From Planctomycetota bacterium (lineage in GTDB: Bacteria; Planctomycetota; Planctomycetia; Pirellulales; Pirellulaceae): a stretch of DNA of 7,797 bases. Location of the stretch: NCBI GenBank assembly GCA_019347795.1, contig JAHWKS010000219.1, positions 1-7,797 of the forward strand. The letters run 5' to 3'. Shown piece by piece: positions 6,281 to 7,797 of this stretch; position 1 is the first letter of the stretch, and each line of letters begins with the position of its first letter. Under the pieces are notes generated by a model. The model did no database searches. It was not told the DNA's origin and saw only the letters and a program-made list of their open reading frames with translations. The translations under genes and the position numbers were made by a program.

Positions 6281-7243
6281 CTAGCGAGTGACGTCGAGCT
6301 GCTCGGCGTCTTGAGCCGGCTCTTCGCTCAGCCCCGCATCGGGGACGGGAGGGGCGAAGACCGTCACTGCCCGCGGATGAATGCGGAACGTGGCGGGGGT
6401 GTAGGCGATGATCTCGCCGTCGGCGTTGATGGCGCGTTTTTTCTTCGTGCGAACCTCGAACTCCGTCGCGCGGAAGGTGCGGACGTAGGCGTGGTTCTTG
6501 AGCCGGCCCGACTTCAGGGCCCAGAGCAGCGGCGCCAGTTGCCACCAGCGTTCGATCTCCAGAGTGAACAAGTCAAGCCACTGATCGTCGATCGTGGCGT
6601 CGTCGGCGACCGAGAGAAAACCGCCGTAGAACCGCCCGTTGCCGACCGTGATCTGCACGGTGCGCGTGCGATGCACCTCATCCCCAATTCGAATCTGCGC
6701 TCGAAACGGCCGCAGATGGCGCAGCACCCGGCCGGCGGAGATGAGATACGCCATCACCCCCCACCGCTTCTTCACGTCGCGGGTGAGTTCGCTGGTGATG
6801 TCCACGCTCATCCCCATCCCAGCCGCGTTGAAGTAATACTTTCCGTTGACCGAGCCGACGTCGATCTCCCGCGAATGTCCCTCGGCGATCACCTGGCAGG
6901 CGTCATCCAGATCGGCGGAGATGCCCAGGGTATGGGCCAGATCGTTCGCGGTGCCCAGCGGGAGAATGCCCAGCGGGAGGCGGGTTTTGACCAATCCTTC
7001 GGCCGCGGCGTTGAGGGTGCCGTCGCCGCCGCCCACCACGACGAAGTCCACGCTCTTGTGATGCTCCAGGATCAGGCGGGACAGATCGCCGGGCTTTTTC
7101 GCGCGCTTGGGAAGCACTTGGAAGCCCGCCTCACGCAGCCGCTCGAACGCCTCATCCAGTTGCTGCGCGACTTTGCGGGCGCCCAGGTTCCCCAGAAAAA
7201 GGGCGCGTCGCCGGTGAATGCGATGATTGCCCGATCCATCCAT
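6281..7243 (-). CDS. Diacylglycerol kinase family lipid kinase (YegS/DgkB-like)
   Basis: A 320-residue soluble lipid kinase that should transfer phosphate from ATP to a diacylglycerol-like or other lipid alcohol at the membrane face. Nucleotide-binding motifs of the DAGK catalytic fold are clear: VVVGGGDGTLN (GGGDGT at 71-76) and LPLGTANDLA (GTAND at 97-101). The second lobe shows FNAAGMGM, VGNGRFYGGF (201-203 GNG), the acidic stretch SVADDATIDDQWLDLF, and INADGE (273-277), all typical of the YegS/DgkB family. Length is typical (about 300), with a short acidic, probably disordered tail after 300. A weak GAGG lies ten bases before the ATG; the bases immediately before it are pyrimidines. It is on the same strand as the fusion gene, 199 bp upstream of it, and 199 bp downstream of the AAA+ gene, so an operon is possible but not shown. 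The lipid substrate cannot be told from sequence. Confidence 0.92.
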   Translation of the reverse strand: MDGSGNHRIHRRRALFLGNLGARKVAQQLDEAFERLREAGFQVLPKRAKKPGDLSRLILEHHKSVDFVVVGGGDGTLNAAAEGLVKTRLPLGILPLGTANDLAHTLGISADLDDACQVIAEGHSREIDVGSVNGKYYFNAAGMGMSVDITSELTRDVKKRWGVMAYLISAGRVLRHLRPFRAQIRIGDEVHRTRTVQITVGNGRFYGGFLSVADDATIDDQWLDLFTLEIERWWQLAPLLWALKSGRLKNHAYVRTFRATEFEVRTKKKRAINADGEIIAYTPATFRIHPRAVTVFAPPVPDAGLSEEPAQDAEQLDVTR

Positions 7244-7327
7244 AGGAGAGTCGCCTCGTGTAGGCGGCAGCCAGATGCGGCGCCGGTGGTCCGTCGGTTA
7301 TGGTAGCAAACGACGGGCCAAAGGGTG

Positions 7328-7352
7328 GCGATGGGCGAAGTCGCGATGGGCG
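7328..7352. repeat. Short direct repeat upstream of the lipid kinase gene
   Basis: GCGATGGGCG occurs at 7328-7337 and again at 7343-7352, a 15-bp period, about 85-110 bp upstream of the kinase start. It could be a paired protein-binding site, but a 10-bp GC-rich repeat in GC-rich DNA can arise by chance. Confidence 0.3.
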
Positions 7353-7362
7353 GCGCGGACCT

Positions 7363-7384
7363 CCGGCGATTGGTTAATCGCCGG
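7363..7384. other. Perfect 9-bp inverted repeat between the AAA+ and kinase genes
   Basis: CCGGCGATT at 7363-7371 and AATCGCCGG at 7376-7384 are exact reverse complements around the four bases GGTT. It lies 58 bp after the AAA+ stop and 120 bp before the kinase start. There is no T-run on the minus strand after it, so it is not a classical terminator. It could be an operator-like site or an RNA hairpin that stabilises or ends the upstream transcript. Confidence 0.5.
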
Positions 7385-7398
7385 CTATTGGCGCGTGA

Positions 7399-7427
7399 GA
7401 AAAGGCGTCGCTTTACGTAAGGCGCCT
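7399..7427 (-). terminator. Weak terminator-like hairpin after the AAA+ gene
   Basis: On the minus strand, AGGCGCC (7427-7421) and GACGCCT (7409-7403) form a stem with one C-A mismatch around an 11-base loop, followed by four T residues (the first of them the last base of the stem) and then CTC. It begins 16 bases past the AAA+ stop codon, the right place for an intrinsic terminator. The stem is short and imperfect, so efficiency would be modest. The perfect palindrome TTACGTAA (7413-7420) lies in the loop. Confidence 0.35.
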
Positions 7428-7442
7428 GTCGCCGCGTTCGCG

Positions 7443-7797
7443 TTACATCACGGCGAAGTAGTTCTCCACGGCGAAGTCGAAGGCCTCGGGGGTGAGCTTC
7501 AACTCCCTTTGCTCGTAGAGGCAATGGTGGCGGATCTGCAGCAGCAGGTCCCGGGGCTGGCAGCAGCGGTAGGGGCGATTCGCCGCCCGGTAGTGCCGGG
7601 CGATCAGGTCGTCAATCACCTGGTCCTCGTATTCGAATCCCAGCTTGGGGCACATCAGGCGGAATAACTGCCGGAACTCTTCCTCGGTCGGGTCGATCAC
7701 CTCGATCTTGTAGGGGATGCGGCGGAGAAAGGCGTCGTCGCACAGCTCCCGCGGCTCCAGGTTCGTCGAGAAGATGATGAGCTGATCGAACGGCACC
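7443..7797 (-). CDS. AAA+ family ATPase, C-terminal part (cut by the window edge)
   Basis: Only the last 118 or so codons are in the window; the frame is open to the right edge, so the Walker A and B motifs lie outside. The GTG at 7796-7794 is an internal valine codon, not a start. Visible parts match the end of an AAA+ module: a sensor-1 strand [10 protein letters not shown] with its polar Asn, an arginine-finger helix [14 protein letters not shown], then the lid domain with a sensor-2 arginine in [10 protein letters not shown]. The protein ends at ENYFAVM. The FSTN and FLRRI wording resembles MoxR-like and related helical AAA+ ATPases, but the subfamily and role cannot be fixed from this fragment. 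The gene is followed by a 199-bp gap with hairpins before the co-directional lipid kinase gene. Confidence 0.8.
   Translation of the reverse strand, partial: VPFDQLIIFSTNLEPRELCDDAFLRRIPYKIEVIDPTEEEFRQLFRLMCPKLGFEYEDQVIDDLIARHYRAANRPYRCCQPRDLLLQIRHHCLYEQRELKLTPEAFDFAVENYFAVM

Noticed and set aside
6251..7306. Plus-strand frame (351 codons) opposite the lipid kinase gene
   Set aside because: It is antisense to a gene with intact GGGDGT and GTAND motifs and shows no domain of its own.
7794..7796. GTG start codon for the AAA+ protein at the window edge
   Set aside because: The fragment begins at the sensor-1 strand, so a start here would lack the ATP-binding half; the frame is open to the edge.

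Overview
The window looks like chromosomal DNA of a GC-rich planctomycete, probably of the Pirellulales type. This rests on the high GC content, mostly weak Shine-Dalgarno sites, the style of the encoded proteins, and intergenic repeats that resemble planctomycete ones as I remember them. No database search was possible, so the taxonomic call is an inference. I see no RNA genes, insertion sequences, CRISPR arrays or attachment sites.

Layout. Positions 1-56 hold a 7-bp tandem repeat (8 copies, cut by the window edge). Two plus-strand genes follow: an NfeD/YqiJ-like membrane OB-fold protein (186-818) and a flotillin (970-2619). Between them lies a 151-bp gap containing a perfect 8-bp hairpin. 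A hairpin-rich stretch (2620-2736) separates this pair from the minus-strand genes, which converge on it. In order of transcription from the right edge, the minus-strand genes are the C-terminal part of an AAA+ ATPase (7797-7443), a YegS/DgkB-type lipid kinase (7243-6281), and one very long gene (6081-2737).

The long gene is the most unusual feature. In one uninterrupted frame it joins a thiamine-diphosphate 2-oxoacid dehydrogenase E1 alpha part, an E1 beta part, a lipoyl-type swinging-arm domain and a complete ketoacyl-ACP synthase III (KAS III, FabH-like) domain. The key residues of each module are present: the thiamine-diphosphate GDG...N motif, the lipoyl lysine, and the Cys-His-Asn triad of KAS III. 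There is no E2 acyltransferase core. This suggests that an acyl group made from a 2-oxoacid may pass from thiamine diphosphate to the lipoyl arm and then straight to the synthase cysteine, without free acyl-CoA, to start a fatty acid or polyketide chain. That pathway is my inference, not a demonstrated one.

The genes share a membrane and lipid theme: a flotillin and its partner organise membrane, a lipid kinase, and a possible fatty-acyl starter enzyme. The two strands form separate transcription units, and nothing in the sequence proves they work together.
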